Shown in pieces: positions 41,278 to 49,978 of a DNA stretch of 64,000 nt. This DNA is from Actinacidiphila acididurans (lineage in GTDB: Bacteria; Actinomycetota; Actinomycetes; Streptomycetales; Streptomycetaceae), in contig NZ_JADKYB010000001.1 of the NCBI RefSeq assembly GCF_016918855.1, positions 372,001 through 436,000 on the forward strand. Reading direction: 5' to 3'. The notes under the pieces were generated by a model. The model was not told where the DNA came from, searched no databases, and saw only the letters and a list, made by a program, of their open reading frames with translations. The position numbers and the translations under genes are program-made. Position 1 is the first letter of the stretch. The number at the start of each line of letters is the position of its first letter.

Positions 41278-41333
41278 ATTCCAGAGACGGTCGTGTCCCG
41301 CAGGCGACCGCGGCCGTGGATCCTGGAACCACC

Positions 41334-42071
41334 ATGAACAGCACCGCACAGCACCCGCTGACCCACCCGGACGGCTCCCCGGTCCGGATCCTGGTCGTCG
41401 ACGACGAACCGGACCTCGCCGAGGTCCTCTCCGGCGTCCTGGAGTACGAGGGATGGCAGGTGCGCACCGCCGGGGACGTCGCCGGAGCCGTGGCCGAGGC
41501 CCGCGCCTTCCGCCCCGACGCGGTCGTGCTCGACGTGATGCTGCCGGACGGCGACGGGCTGTCCGTGCTCAAGCAGCTCCGCGCCGAGCAGCCGGAGGTG
41601 TGCGTGCTCTTCCTCACCGCCCGGGACTCCGTGGAGGACCGCATAGCCGGGATCACCGCGGGCGGTGACGACTACGTCACCAAGCCGTTCAGCCTGGAGG
41701 AGGTGCTGGCCCGGCTGCGCGGGCTGCTGCGCCGGGCCGGCATGACCCGGGCCCGCGAGCACGGCGCGGCCGTCCTCGCCGTGGGCGATCTGGTGATGGA
41801 CGAGGACGCGCGCGAGGTCACCCGGGGCGGTGAGCTGGTGGACCTGTCGCCGACCGAGTTCGAGCTGCTGCGCTACCTGATGCGCAACCCCCGCCGCGTC
41901 CTCAGCAAGGCGCAGATCCTGGACCGGGTGTGGTCGTACGACTTCGGCGGCCAGGCCCACATCGTGGAGCTGTACATCTCCTACCTGCGGCGCAAGATAG
42001 ACGCCGGGCGGGAGCCGATGATCCACACCGTGCGCGGGGCCGGCTACCTGCTCAAGGCGGCCGCATGGTGA
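41334..42071 (+). CDS. OmpR-family response regulator
   Basis: The 245-residue protein has a receiver domain with Asp24/Asp25, the phosphorylated Asp67 (VVLDVMLPDGDG), Thr95 and Lys117 (DDYVTKPFSLEE). It also has a winged-helix domain (VDLSPTEFELLRYLMRNPRR, KAQILDRVWSYDFGG, VELYISYLRRKID, VRGAGYLL). The final codons overlap the kinase start. It is divergent from the flavin electron-transfer operon and is the natural regulator of it. Confidence 0.93.
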   Translation: MNSTAQHPLTHPDGSPVRILVVDDEPDLAEVLSGVLEYEGWQVRTAGDVAGAVAEARAFRPDAVVLDVMLPDGDGLSVLKQLRAEQPEVCVLFLTARDSVEDRIAGITAGGDDYVTKPFSLEEVLARLRGLLRRAGMTRAREHGAAVLAVGDLVMDEDAREVTRGGELVDLSPTEFELLRYLMRNPRRVLSKAQILDRVWSYDFGGQAHIVELYISYLRRKIDAGREPMIHTVRGAGYLLKAAAW

Positions 42072-43807
42072 GGCGGGCACGCACGGCGAGCCCCGGGACC
42101 GGGCGGCCGCGCCCCGCGCGCCTGGCCGCCGGCCGGCTGCGTCCGGCGCGTCTGGAGGCGGGGCGCCCGAGTCCCCCGCCGACCGCGGCCGGTCAGCCGC
42201 GTCCCGGGTCCACCGCCGCCGGTCAGTCGCGTCCCGGGTCCACCCCGGCCGGTCAGCCGCGTCCGGTACGGCTTGGTGCGGGGCGGCTGCGTCCGGCGCG
42301 CCTGGCTGCCGGGCGGTCGCGCCCCCCGCGTCTCGCGGCCGGCCGGGCGCGTTCCGGGCGCTTCCCGGCGGGCCGGCTGGTGCCGCGTACCCTGCGGGCC
42401 CGGCTCACCTGCGGGCTGGTGGTGCTGCTGGCGCTGAGCTGCGCGGCCGTCGGGATCGCCGCGGTCGTCGCGCTGCGGTCCTTCCTCACCGAGCGCGTCG
42501 ACCAGCAGATCGCCGCGGCCGGCAGCCGTTTCCCGGCCAGCCTGGAACACTCCGCCGGCGTGCCCGGGGAGCCGGACAAGGACAACCAGTACGCCGACAC
42601 CCGGCGCCAGGCCCCCGGCACGTTCGGGGCGCGGCTGCTGCACGGCGGGGTCACCGCCGCGGCCGTGGTCCGCTCCCGCGGCGACACCGACGTGGCGCTC
42701 ACCGCCCACGACCGGGCCACGCTGGCCGCGGTCCCGGTGGACGGCCGCTGCCACGTCCTGGACCTGTCCTCGCTCGGCGACTACCGGGTGGTGGCGACGC
42801 CCGGTGACGACGGGGACGTGCTGATCACCGGGATGTCGATGCGCGGTGTCCACGAGGCCGAGGAACGGCTGGTGGAGGTGGAGGCCGCGGTCTTCGGCGG
42901 CGCGCTGATCGTCGCGGGCGCGGCGGGCGCCGTGTGGGTGCGTCTGTCGCTGCGGCCGCTGCGCCGGGTGGCGGCCACCGCGACCTCGGTGACCTCGCTG
43001 CCGCTGGACAGCGGCGAGGTGACGCTGCCCGACCGGGTGCCGGACACCGACCCGCGCACGGAGGTCGGACAGGTCGGCGCGGCGCTGAACCGGATGCTCG
43101 GCCACGTCGAGAACGCGCTGTCCAAGCGGCATGCGAGCGAGGAGCGGCTGCGCAGGTTCGCCGCCGACGCCTCCCACGAGCTGCGCACCCCGGTCGCGGC
43201 CATCCGCGGCCACGCCGAACTCGCGATGCGCCACCCCGGCCCGGTCCCGCCGGGCGTGGGCCGGGCGCTGGAGCGGATCTCCGCCGAATCGGTACGGATG
43301 GGCGGCATGGTCGACGACCTGCTGCTGCTCGCCCGGCTGGACGCCGGCCGCCCGCTGGCCCGGGACAGCGTGGACCTGACCCGGCTGGTGCTGGACGCGG
43401 TGGACGACGCCCGCGCCGCCGGACCGGACCACCGCTGGGCGCTCGATCTGCCGGAGGAGCCGGTGACGGTCATGGGCGACGCGGCCCGGCTGCACCAGAT
43501 CGCGGCGAACCTGCTGTCCAACGCCCGCACCCACACCCCGGCCGGCACCAAGGTGACGGTCCGCCTGCGCCAGACCCCGCACGCCACCACGCTCGCCGTC
43601 ACCGACGACGGGCCCGGCATCCCGGAGGGCCTGCGGGAGAGCGTCTTCGACCGCTTCACCCGCGCCCCCCACTCCCGTACCGGCCACGGCGCGGGACTGG
43701 GCCTGTCGATCGTGACCGCGGTGGCCGCCGCCCACTCCGGCTCGGCCACCGCGACCAGCACCCCGGGCGAGACGACCTTCACGGTCACGCTGCCCGGGCG
43801 GGACTGA
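42065..43807 (+). CDS. Sensor histidine kinase with N-terminal decapeptide repeats
   Basis: The kinase has 580 residues. Residues 13-112 are ten consecutive decapeptides of the type GRLRPARLAA or GQPRPGSTAA, basic and Pro-rich, before the first membrane helix (about 115-140, LVVLLALSCAAVGIAAVVAL). An extracytoplasmic sensor of about 140 residues, a second helix (GGALIVAGAAGAVWVRL) and a HAMP-like linker follow. The H-box is ASHELRTPVAAIRGHAEL with His371, the N-box QIAANLLSNARTHTP, and the G-boxes are DDGPGIP and GLGLSIV. The start overlaps the response regulator stop. The repeat segment is unusual for this kinase class; see the separate repeat entry. Confidence 0.92.
   Translation: MVRRARTASPGTGRPRPARLAAGRLRPARLEAGRPSPPPTAAGQPRPGSTAAGQSRPGSTPAGQPRPVRLGAGRLRPARLAAGRSRPPRLAAGRARSGRFPAGRLVPRTLRARLTCGLVVLLALSCAAVGIAAVVALRSFLTERVDQQIAAAGSRFPASLEHSAGVPGEPDKDNQYADTRRQAPGTFGARLLHGGVTAAAVVRSRGDTDVALTAHDRATLAAVPVDGRCHVLDLSSLGDYRVVATPGDDGDVLITGMSMRGVHEAEERLVEVEAAVFGGALIVAGAAGAVWVRLSLRPLRRVAATATSVTSLPLDSGEVTLPDRVPDTDPRTEVGQVGAALNRMLGHVENALSKRHASEERLRRFAADASHELRTPVAAIRGHAELAMRHPGPVPPGVGRALERISAESVRMGGMVDDLLLLARLDAGRPLARDSVDLTRLVLDAVDDARAAGPDHRWALDLPEEPVTVMGDAARLHQIAANLLSNARTHTPAGTKVTVRLRQTPHATTLAVTDDGPGIPEGLRESVFDRFTRAPHSRTGHGAGLGLSIVTAVAAAHSGSATATSTPGETTFTVTLPGRD
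42101..42400 (+). repeat. Ten tandem 30-bp coding repeats in the kinase gene
   Basis: The repeats encode ten decapeptides in register, each starting Gly-(Arg/Gln) and mostly ending Ala-Ala, Pro-Ala or Gly-Ala. Copies 4-6 (GQPRPGST type) are the most alike at DNA level. Divergence between copies indicates an old expansion rather than a recent slippage event. Confidence 0.85.
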
Positions 43808-43822
43808 CGGGGAGGCCAGCTG

Positions 43823-44843
43823 TCAGCGGCGCCGCAGCGCCGGGTCGAGCAGCGCGGGCGGGGTGTCGAACTTCTCCTCCGGCGCCAGGTCGAGCCCCGG
43901 GGCCACGATCGCGTCGATCGCGTCGAGGACGTCGGCGGAGAGCACCGTGTCGGCGGCGGCGAGTTGCGAGTGCAGATGGTCCAGAGTGCGCGGGCCGATG
44001 ATCGCGGCGGTCACGCCGGGGTGGGCGGTCACGAAGCCGAGCGCGAGCTGGATCATGGTTCAGGCCGGCCCGGTCGGCGACCTCCGCCAGCCGCTCGACG
44101 GCGTCGAGCCTGGCCCGGTTGGCGGGAAGGGCGAGGTCGAAGCGTTCCGGGCGGATCGCCGAGCGGCTGGTGGTGATCTCCCGGCCCGCCCGGATCGCGC
44201 CGGACAGCCAGCCCGAGGCCAGCCGGCTCCACGCCAGCACACCGAGCTCGTACTCCTGCGTCACCGGCAGGACGTGGGCCTCGATCCCGCGCTGCAGGAT
44301 CGAGTAGCTGGGCTGCTCGGTGACGTAACGGCTCAGGTGGTGCTCGCGGGCGGCCCACTGGGCCTGCACGATGCGGTAGGCGGGGAAGGTCGAGGAGCCG
44401 AAGCAACGGATCTTCCCGGCGCGCTGCAGGTCGGTCAGCGCCGACAGCGTCTCCTCGTCGCTCGTGGTCGGGTCCCAGCGGTGGATCTGGTAGAGATCGA
44501 CGTGGTCGACGCCGAGCCGGCGCAGGCTGTTGTCCAGTTCGGTGACCAGCCAGCGGCGGGAGCTGCCCCGGTGGTTGCGCTCCTCGCCCATCGGCATAGT
44601 CGCCTTCGTGGCCAGCACGATGTCGTCGCGGCGCCCGGCGATCGCCTTGCCGACCATCTCCTCCGACTCGCCGACGCTGTACATGTCGGCGGTGTCGATG
44701 ATGTTGATCCCTGCTTCCAGGGCAGCGTCGACGACGGCGGTGGCCTCGTCCTGGGTGGTGCGCCCGATCGCGCCGAAGTTCATCGCGCCCAGCGCGAGAG
44801 TGCTGACCTGCACGCCGGTGCGGCCCAAGGTGCGGTACTGCAT
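43823..44843 (-). pseudogene. Aldo/keto reductase, frameshifted
   Basis: The N-terminal 260 residues (MQYRTLGRTGVQVSTLALGA, DTADMYSVGESEEMVGKAI, Lys in VLATKATMPMG, VDLYQIHRWDP) are a normal NADPH-dependent aldo/keto reductase. At 44058-44061 one extra T on the plus strand (CATGGTTCAGG for an expected CATGGTCAGG) shifts the frame. The true C-terminus continues in another frame from about 44056 to 43823 (MIQLALGFVTAHPGVTAAII, then PRTLDHL and DTVLSADVLDAID). It is either a recent pseudogene or a sequencing error. It is divergent from a TetR gene. Confidence 0.85.
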
Positions 44844-44950
44844 ACCTGTATTCCTCCATGACGAGCACGTGCACGGGAAAATGTGGTGTGAAAATGTGCT
44901 GCTGGAGCGCGGTTCCGATTGGCAAACCCGACGGTGAAGGGAGCGGCACG

Positions 44951-45532
44951 GTGAACGAGGGCGCGGGGGGCGTGACCCGGTCCAAGCGGGCGGACGCCCG
45001 GCGCAACGAGGAGACCCTGCTCGACGCCGCCGCCGCAGTCTTCGTCGCCTCGGGCGTGGAGGCGCCGGTGCGCGACATCGCGGCCAGGGCCGGCGTCGGC
45101 ATGGGCACGATCTACCGCCACTTCCCGACCCGGGCGGACCTCATCATCGCCGTCTTCCGGCACCAGGTGGAGGCCTGCGCCGAGGCCGGTCCCGCGCTGC
45201 TGGCGGACAACGAGTCCCCGCACGCCGCGCTGGCGCAGTGGATCGACCTCTTCGCCGACTTCCTGGTCACCAAGCACGGCCTCGCCGCCGTGCTGCAGCC
45301 CGGCAACGCCGAGTTCGACACGCTGCACGCCTATTTCCTCGACCGCCTCGCGCCCGTGTGCGCCCAGCTGCTCGACGCCGCGGTCGCCGCCGGCGAGATC
45401 CGCCCCGGCATGAAAGCCGTCGAGCTCATGCGGGGGGTCGGGAACCTGTGCATCGGCGCGGACCGGGATCCGAACTACGACGCTCGCCCGCTGATCGAAC
45501 TCCTTGTCGCGGGGCTCCGCGTGCCGCAGTGA
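44951..45532 (+). CDS. TetR-family regulator, divergent from aldo/keto reductase
   Basis: The 193-residue protein starts at GTG 44951 after AAGGGAG. The helix-turn-helix is in AVFVASGVEAPVRDIAARAG and VGMGTIYRHFPTRADLIIAV (about 20-65). The ligand domain ends LIELLVAGLRVPQ, like regulators of aldo/keto reductase or SDR genes. Its presumed target is the frameshifted reductase, from which it is separated by about 107 bases containing direct repeats GAAAATGTG. Confidence 0.87.
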   Translation: MNEGAGGVTRSKRADARRNEETLLDAAAAVFVASGVEAPVRDIAARAGVGMGTIYRHFPTRADLIIAVFRHQVEACAEAGPALLADNESPHAALAQWIDLFADFLVTKHGLAAVLQPGNAEFDTLHAYFLDRLAPVCAQLLDAAVAAGEIRPGMKAVELMRGVGNLCIGADRDPNYDARPLIELLVAGLRVPQ

Positions 45533-45586
45533 CCTGCGCGGGCCTGCCCCCTGCCGTACGGCGGGCCCCTCATCGCTCCAGCAGGC

Positions 45587-48076
45587 TCACTCCAGCAGGC
45601 GGCGGGCGATCCCCGGTGGCTCGGCGCCGCCGGCGAGCCAGCCGGCCGCGGAGGCGAGCAGCGGCAGGCCCGGGAAGGCGAGGAGCAGCGGGAGCCAGGG
45701 GATGTGGTGCAGCGGGGCGAGGCCGTCGGCGTACGCGCACAGCAGGACCAGCCAGGCGCCCGCCGCTCCCAGCAGGGTGCCGGCCAGGGCCAGTGCGCCG
45801 GACGTGGCGGCAGTCAGGCCGCGCCTGGTGCGGGCGGTCGCGCCGGTGGCGGTCAGGGTGCGCAGGTCGGCGGCGGACTCGGCGCGGATGGTGCCGACCG
45901 TCATGGCCAGTACGCCGAGCGCGAGCCCGGCGCCCGCCACCACCGACGCCCAGCGCACCGTGTTCAGCCCGTCCTGCCGGTCGCGGACCTGCGTGACCAG
46001 GCCGTTCTGGGCCGCCATGGCGTAGCAGGCGGCCCGCTGGGCGGAAGTCAGGTCGTGCGGGGCGGTGACCAGCCAGCCCGCGGTGACCGTGCGCCAGCCC
46101 GCCGCCTCCACCGCGGCCGGGGTGACGAAGACCCGGGGCCGCGCGAACCAGGCGGGCCCGGCCACCCGTACGGTGCGGACGTGCAGGTCGCGGCGGCCGG
46201 CCGCGCCGAGCAGCGTCAGGTCGCCGTTTCCCGGCTGCGAGGTCAGCACCTGCGCCCCCGGGTGGGCGGCGAGATCCAGGCCGAACCGGCGTTCCGCGTC
46301 GGGCGTGGCCACGTACAGCCGCTCACCGGCCCAGCTGTGCGGGCCGGTGCTGCGGCCCGCCTCGATCACCTCGCGCCCCGGGCCGCCGCCGGACGTACCG
46401 GTGGGCGCGAGCACCGGGTCGTACGCCATCACCAGCGGGGTCACGCTCGCGCCGAGGGTCGCGGCGTAGTGCCGTACCGCGTCCTGGCGGCGGGCGAGGT
46501 CGGCGGGGGAGAGCAGCGGCACCCGCGGGTCGGTGCGGGCGGAGGTGCGGATCAGCAGGTCGCCGGCGGACAGGTTCCCGGTGGCCGCGGAGGTCTGGCT
46601 GACCGCGGCGAGCACGCTGATCACCACCGGCAGCCCGATCGCCAGGGTGACCGCGGCCAGCGCCGCGCCCGAGCGGGCCTGGTGCCGGCCGAGGTCGCGC
46701 AGCACCAGGCGGGTGGTGAGCGGGGCGCGGGCCGCGCCGGCGGCGAGCGCGCGGATCACCACCGGGCTGACCAGGAGCAGTCCGGCGACCACGGCCACGA
46801 TTCCGGTCACCACCAGCAGCGCGTCGCTGCGGTGGGAGGCGGCCAGCGCCGCGCAGCCCCCGGCGAGCAGCACCGCCGCGGCCCACATCGACTGACGGGC
46901 CCGCACTGGTCCCGGCGGGCGGGCCGACAGCGCCCGCACCACGGGGACCCGGGCCAGCGTGCGGGCCGGCCACCAGGCCGCGGCCGCCGGGGCGGCGACC
47001 GTGACCGCGACGACCAGCGCGAGCAGCGGCCAGGGCAGCGCGTACCGGTCGATGCGGTGGCCCGCGCCGGCCGCCAGGCGCGGGGCCAGCGGCAGCCACG
47101 AGGCCAGGCCGAGCCCGGCCCCGGCCGCGGCGCCGAGCAGGCCGACCAGCAGCCCGTGGCCGAGCAGCACCAGCCGGACCTGCCGGTCGGTGGCGCCCAT
47201 CGCGCCGAGCATGCCGATCTGCCGCAGCCGGCGCTGCGCGGCCACCGCGAAGCCGGCCGCGGCGACCAGGGCGACCAGCAGCAGGACGACCGTGGCCAGG
47301 GCCAGCACGAGGATCTCGGGCCCGGCGTCGCTGCCGGCCGAGCCGCGGTCCTGCACGGTGACCGGGAAGCCCCCCAGCCGGAAGGCGGTCATCGCCTCGG
47401 GCGAGGCGTCGGCCAGGAGGTCGGCGGAGGTCGCGGGCCGCCCGGCGACCTGGGTGCCGTCCGGCCCGGGACCCGCGGCCAGCGCGAAGGTGTCGGCCAG
47501 CCGCCCCGGGTTCTCCACCAGGCCCACCACGGCCAGCCGCTGTCCGGCGGCCGCGACCGTACGGCCGAGGCCGGTGCGCAACTCCTGGGCGGCGGACCGG
47601 GTGAGCGCGATCTCGCCGGGTGAGCCCGGCCAGCGCCCGTCCAGCAGCCGCAGCCGGCCCCCGCCGTACGGCCCCTGCGGGTCCTGTGCCCGCAGGTCCA
47701 GCGCGGTCGCCGAGCCGGGGACCGGCACCTGGCGGTGGGCGATCACCTGCACGGTGCCGAGCGCGGACCGGGCGCCGGCGATCTCCCGCCGCAGCGTGTC
47801 CACTCCACCCCCGGCCGCCTCCAGGTGCACCGACTGCCGCGCCGACCCGAACGTCCCCGCCGGATCGTCCCCGTAGGCCGCCGCCGCGGGCAGCGCGCAC
47901 ACCGCCGCGCCCGCCACCACCGCGATCAGCCCCACCAGCAGCACCTGCCGCCGCCACTCCCGCCGCAGCATCCGCCACGACCACCGCACCACCGCCACTC
48001 GCCCGGGCACCCCACCGTGCACGCTTCGCCCCTCGCGCACGACACCCGGCCGGGGCCTGTCCTGCTGCACGGTCAC
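45587..48076 (-). CDS. FtsX-type ABC transporter permease
   Basis: The 829-residue membrane protein has two FtsX/MacB-type permease modules. Helix 1 is at about 42-62 (VLLVGLIAVVAGAAVCALPA), then an extracytoplasmic domain, three helices at 255-370 (EILVLALATVVLLLVALVAA, QIGMLGAMGATDRQVRLVLL), a second module and helices at the C-terminus. RRLRQIGMLGAMGAT is the FtsX cytoplasmic signature. The start is GTG 48076; its GTGA overlaps the stop of a small frame upstream. It belongs with the ATPase and PadR genes. The substrate is unknown, possibly a lipid, peptide or antibiotic. Confidence 0.88.
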   Translation of the reverse strand: MTVQQDRPRPGVVREGRSVHGGVPGRVAVVRWSWRMLRREWRRQVLLVGLIAVVAGAAVCALPAAAAYGDDPAGTFGSARQSVHLEAAGGGVDTLRREIAGARSALGTVQVIAHRQVPVPGSATALDLRAQDPQGPYGGGRLRLLDGRWPGSPGEIALTRSAAQELRTGLGRTVAAAGQRLAVVGLVENPGRLADTFALAAGPGPDGTQVAGRPATSADLLADASPEAMTAFRLGGFPVTVQDRGSAGSDAGPEILVLALATVVLLLVALVAAAGFAVAAQRRLRQIGMLGAMGATDRQVRLVLLGHGLLVGLLGAAAGAGLGLASWLPLAPRLAAGAGHRIDRYALPWPLLALVVAVTVAAPAAAAWWPARTLARVPVVRALSARPPGPVRARQSMWAAAVLLAGGCAALAASHRSDALLVVTGIVAVVAGLLLVSPVVIRALAAGAARAPLTTRLVLRDLGRHQARSGAALAAVTLAIGLPVVISVLAAVSQTSAATGNLSAGDLLIRTSARTDPRVPLLSPADLARRQDAVRHYAATLGASVTPLVMAYDPVLAPTGTSGGGPGREVIEAGRSTGPHSWAGERLYVATPDAERRFGLDLAAHPGAQVLTSQPGNGDLTLLGAAGRRDLHVRTVRVAGPAWFARPRVFVTPAAVEAAGWRTVTAGWLVTAPHDLTSAQRAACYAMAAQNGLVTQVRDRQDGLNTVRWASVVAGAGLALGVLAMTVGTIRAESAADLRTLTATGATARTRRGLTAATSGALALAGTLLGAAGAWLVLLCAYADGLAPLHHIPWLPLLLAFPGLPLLASAAGWLAGGAEPPGIARRLLE

Positions 48077-48530
48077 GGTCCCTCCGGCCTGTCGAGGTCC
48101 GTGCGGCCAGGGGCCGCCAGGCGTGTGGTGTCGTGGTCGCGGGCCGGGGCCGTGCGGTTGGTCGCCGGTGTGTGCTCTGTCTGTTGTACGGTCACGGTGT
48201 TTTGTCGGCCTCGGGCCGGTTGCGGTTCCTGGCCGGTTCCGAGGGTGTGCGCGATGGGGCGGTCGTGAGCCAGGGTCCGGACGGTCTCCTGTCGTACGGT
48301 CACGGTGCCTCCGGCCTGTTGAGGTGCGTGCGGCCAGGGGCCGCCAGGCGTGTGGTGTCGTGGTCGCGGGCGGGGGCCGTGTGGTTGGTCGCGGGTGTGT
48401 GCTCTGTCTGTTGTACGGTCACGGTGTTTTGTCGGCCTCGGGCCGGTCGCGGTTCCTGGCCGGTTCCGAGGGTGTGCGCGATGTGGCGGTCGTGAGTCAG
48501 GGTCCGGACGGTCTCCTGTCGTACGGTCAC
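48073..48530 (-). repeat. Tandem 227-bp duplication between ATPase and permease genes
   Basis: Units at 48073-48303 and 48300-48530 are about 96 percent identical (ten differences counted). Each contains a 76-codon frame (MTVRQETVRTL to RPEGP or RPEAP) that starts at GTG and ends in TGA overlapping the next GTG. Ribosome-site-like GGAGG stands before each GTGA junction. The ATPase tail (DLDEPEGP) and the permease head (MTVQQ) match the ends of the unit, so the junction itself is present three times. Eight of the ten differences change the encoded residue, so I do not count the frames as conserved proteins. Confidence 0.85.
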
Positions 48531-49279
48531 GGTCCCTCCGGCTCGTCGAGGTCCGTGCCGCGCGGGGTCAGCAGGGATTCCGGGCCCGGCAGGGGGGCAG
48601 TCGTGTCCACGATCGCGCCGTCGCGGACGAAGACGACGCGGTCGGCCCAGGCGGCCAGTTGGGCGTCGTGGGTGACCAGGACGGCCGCCGCGCCGGAGCG
48701 GCAGGCGGCGCGGATCAGGCGCATCACTTCCTCGCCGGTGCGGGAGTCCAGGGCGCCGGTCGGTTCGTCGGCGAGCAGGAGGCGGCGGTCGCCGACCAGC
48801 GCGCGGGCCAGGGCGACCCGTTGCCGCTGGCCGCCGGAGAGTTCGTCGGGGAAGCTGTCGGCGCGGTCGGCGAGGCCGAGGTCCGCCAGCGCGAGCCCGG
48901 CCGCGCGGCGGGCCGCCCGGGACTTCACGCCGTCCAGTTCCAGCGGCATGGCGATGTTCTCCACCGCGGTCAGCCCGGCCAGCAGGTTGAAGTCCTGGAA
49001 GACGTAGCCGATGTGACGGCGGCGCAGCCGCGCCCGCTCGTTGCGGCCGAGCCCGGACAGCGCGGTGCCCTCGATGAACACCTCGCCGGTGCTGGGCTCC
49101 TCCAGGCTGCCCGCGATCGACAGCAGCGTGGACTTGCCGGAGCCGCTGGGACCCATCACGGCCACCAACTCGCCGGCGGTCACGGTGAGGTCCACGTCCA
49201 CCAGCGCGCGCACGGCGGCGGCGCCCTCGCCGTACGTCCTGGACACCCCCCGCAGTTCCAGGGGCGGCGGCGCGGTCAT
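48527..49279 (-). CDS. ABC transporter ATP-binding protein (LolD/MacB type)
   Basis: The ATPase has 250 residues. Walker A is GPSGSGKST at 43-51, the Q-loop is GYVFQDFNLLAGLTAVEN, the signature ELSGGQRQRVALARAL, Walker B LLLADEPTGALD, the H-loop VLVTHDAQ. This is the MacB/LolD/FtsE-like group that energises FtsX permeases. The start ATG overlaps the PadR stop (ATGA) at 49276-49279. The permease follows after the 227-bp duplication. Confidence 0.93.
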   Translation of the reverse strand: MTAPPPLELRGVSRTYGEGAAAVRALVDVDLTVTAGELVAVMGPSGSGKSTLLSIAGSLEEPSTGEVFIEGTALSGLGRNERARLRRRHIGYVFQDFNLLAGLTAVENIAMPLELDGVKSRAARRAAGLALADLGLADRADSFPDELSGGQRQRVALARALVGDRRLLLADEPTGALDSRTGEEVMRLIRAACRSGAAAVLVTHDAQLAAWADRVVFVRDGAIVDTTAPLPGPESLLTPRGTDLDEPEGP

Positions 49280-49857
49280 CGCGCCGCTCCGTGGCGGTGC
49301 GGCTGCTCCTGCCGGCCGGGTGCGGGGGAGGACGGCTCGGGGGAGTGGTCGCGCAGCCGGGACTGGGCCGCGTCCAGCCAGCGCACCACCGACTCCAGCC
49401 GGTAGAGCTGCGCGTCGGCGATCAGCAGCAGCGCCAGGTCGTCGGCCGCGTCCTCCTTGAGCCGGGTGTACTGCCGCATCTGCCCGATGGTGTGGGTGCG
49501 GTGCGCCTGGAGCATCGCGGGCAGGTCCACGCCCGGCAGCCGCAGCGCGACCAGCACCTTGATCAGCAGTTCGTCGCGCGGCGGGGCGTCGCCCTGCGGC
49601 GGGGTGCGCAGCCAGGCGCTCAGCTCCGCGTCGCCCGCCTCGGTGATCCGGTACGTGCGCTGCGGACCGGGCTGCGCCGGCTCGTCCGGATCGGCCTCCA
49701 CCAGGCCGTCCCGCTCCAGCCGCTGCATCGTCGAGTACACCTGCCCGACGTTGAGCGGCCAGACCTCCCCGGTCCTGGCCTCGAACTCCTGCCGCAACTG
49801 GAGCCCGTACTTGGGTCCTTCGCTGAGCAGGGCCAGCAAGGCGTGACGCACGCTCAC
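49276..49857 (-). CDS. PadR-family regulator of the ABC operon
   Basis: The 193-residue protein has a PadR winged helix (ALLALLSEGPKYGLQLRQEF, EVWPLNVGQVYSTMQRLERD, GLVEADPDEPAQPGPQRTYR) and a C-terminal helical dimerisation domain. GTG 49857 was chosen because GGGAGG stands 7 bases upstream; GTG codons two residues on either side are also possible. First gene of the PadR-ATPase-permease unit and probably its repressor via the dyad at 49882-49906. Confidence 0.88.
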   Translation of the reverse strand: MSVRHALLALLSEGPKYGLQLRQEFEARTGEVWPLNVGQVYSTMQRLERDGLVEADPDEPAQPGPQRTYRITEAGDAELSAWLRTPPQGDAPPRDELLIKVLVALRLPGVDLPAMLQAHRTHTIGQMRQYTRLKEDAADDLALLLIADAQLYRLESVVRWLDAAQSRLRDHSPEPSSPAPGRQEQPHRHGAAR

Positions 49858-49881
49858 CCGCACCCCTCCCTCGGTCGCCGC

Positions 49882-49906
49882 TATACCCAGTACAATACTC
49901 GGTATA
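49882..49906. promoter_or_regulatory. PadR operator dyad
   Basis: TATACC at 49882-49887 and GGTATA at 49901-49906, with inner half-sites AGTA and TACT, form a 25-bp dyad just upstream of padR. Confidence 0.65.
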
Positions 49907-49978
49907 CACACGACCGAAAAGCGGGCGGCGGAAGCCTGGACAAAAGGTCCCCGCCGCCCGCCCTGAGAGTGTCCCGCG

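Noticed and set aside
48073..48530. Two 76-residue proteins as conserved small genes of the ABC operon
   Set aside because: Eight of the ten differences between the units change the residue, and base use at third positions is weaker than in neighbours; treated as a repeat instead.
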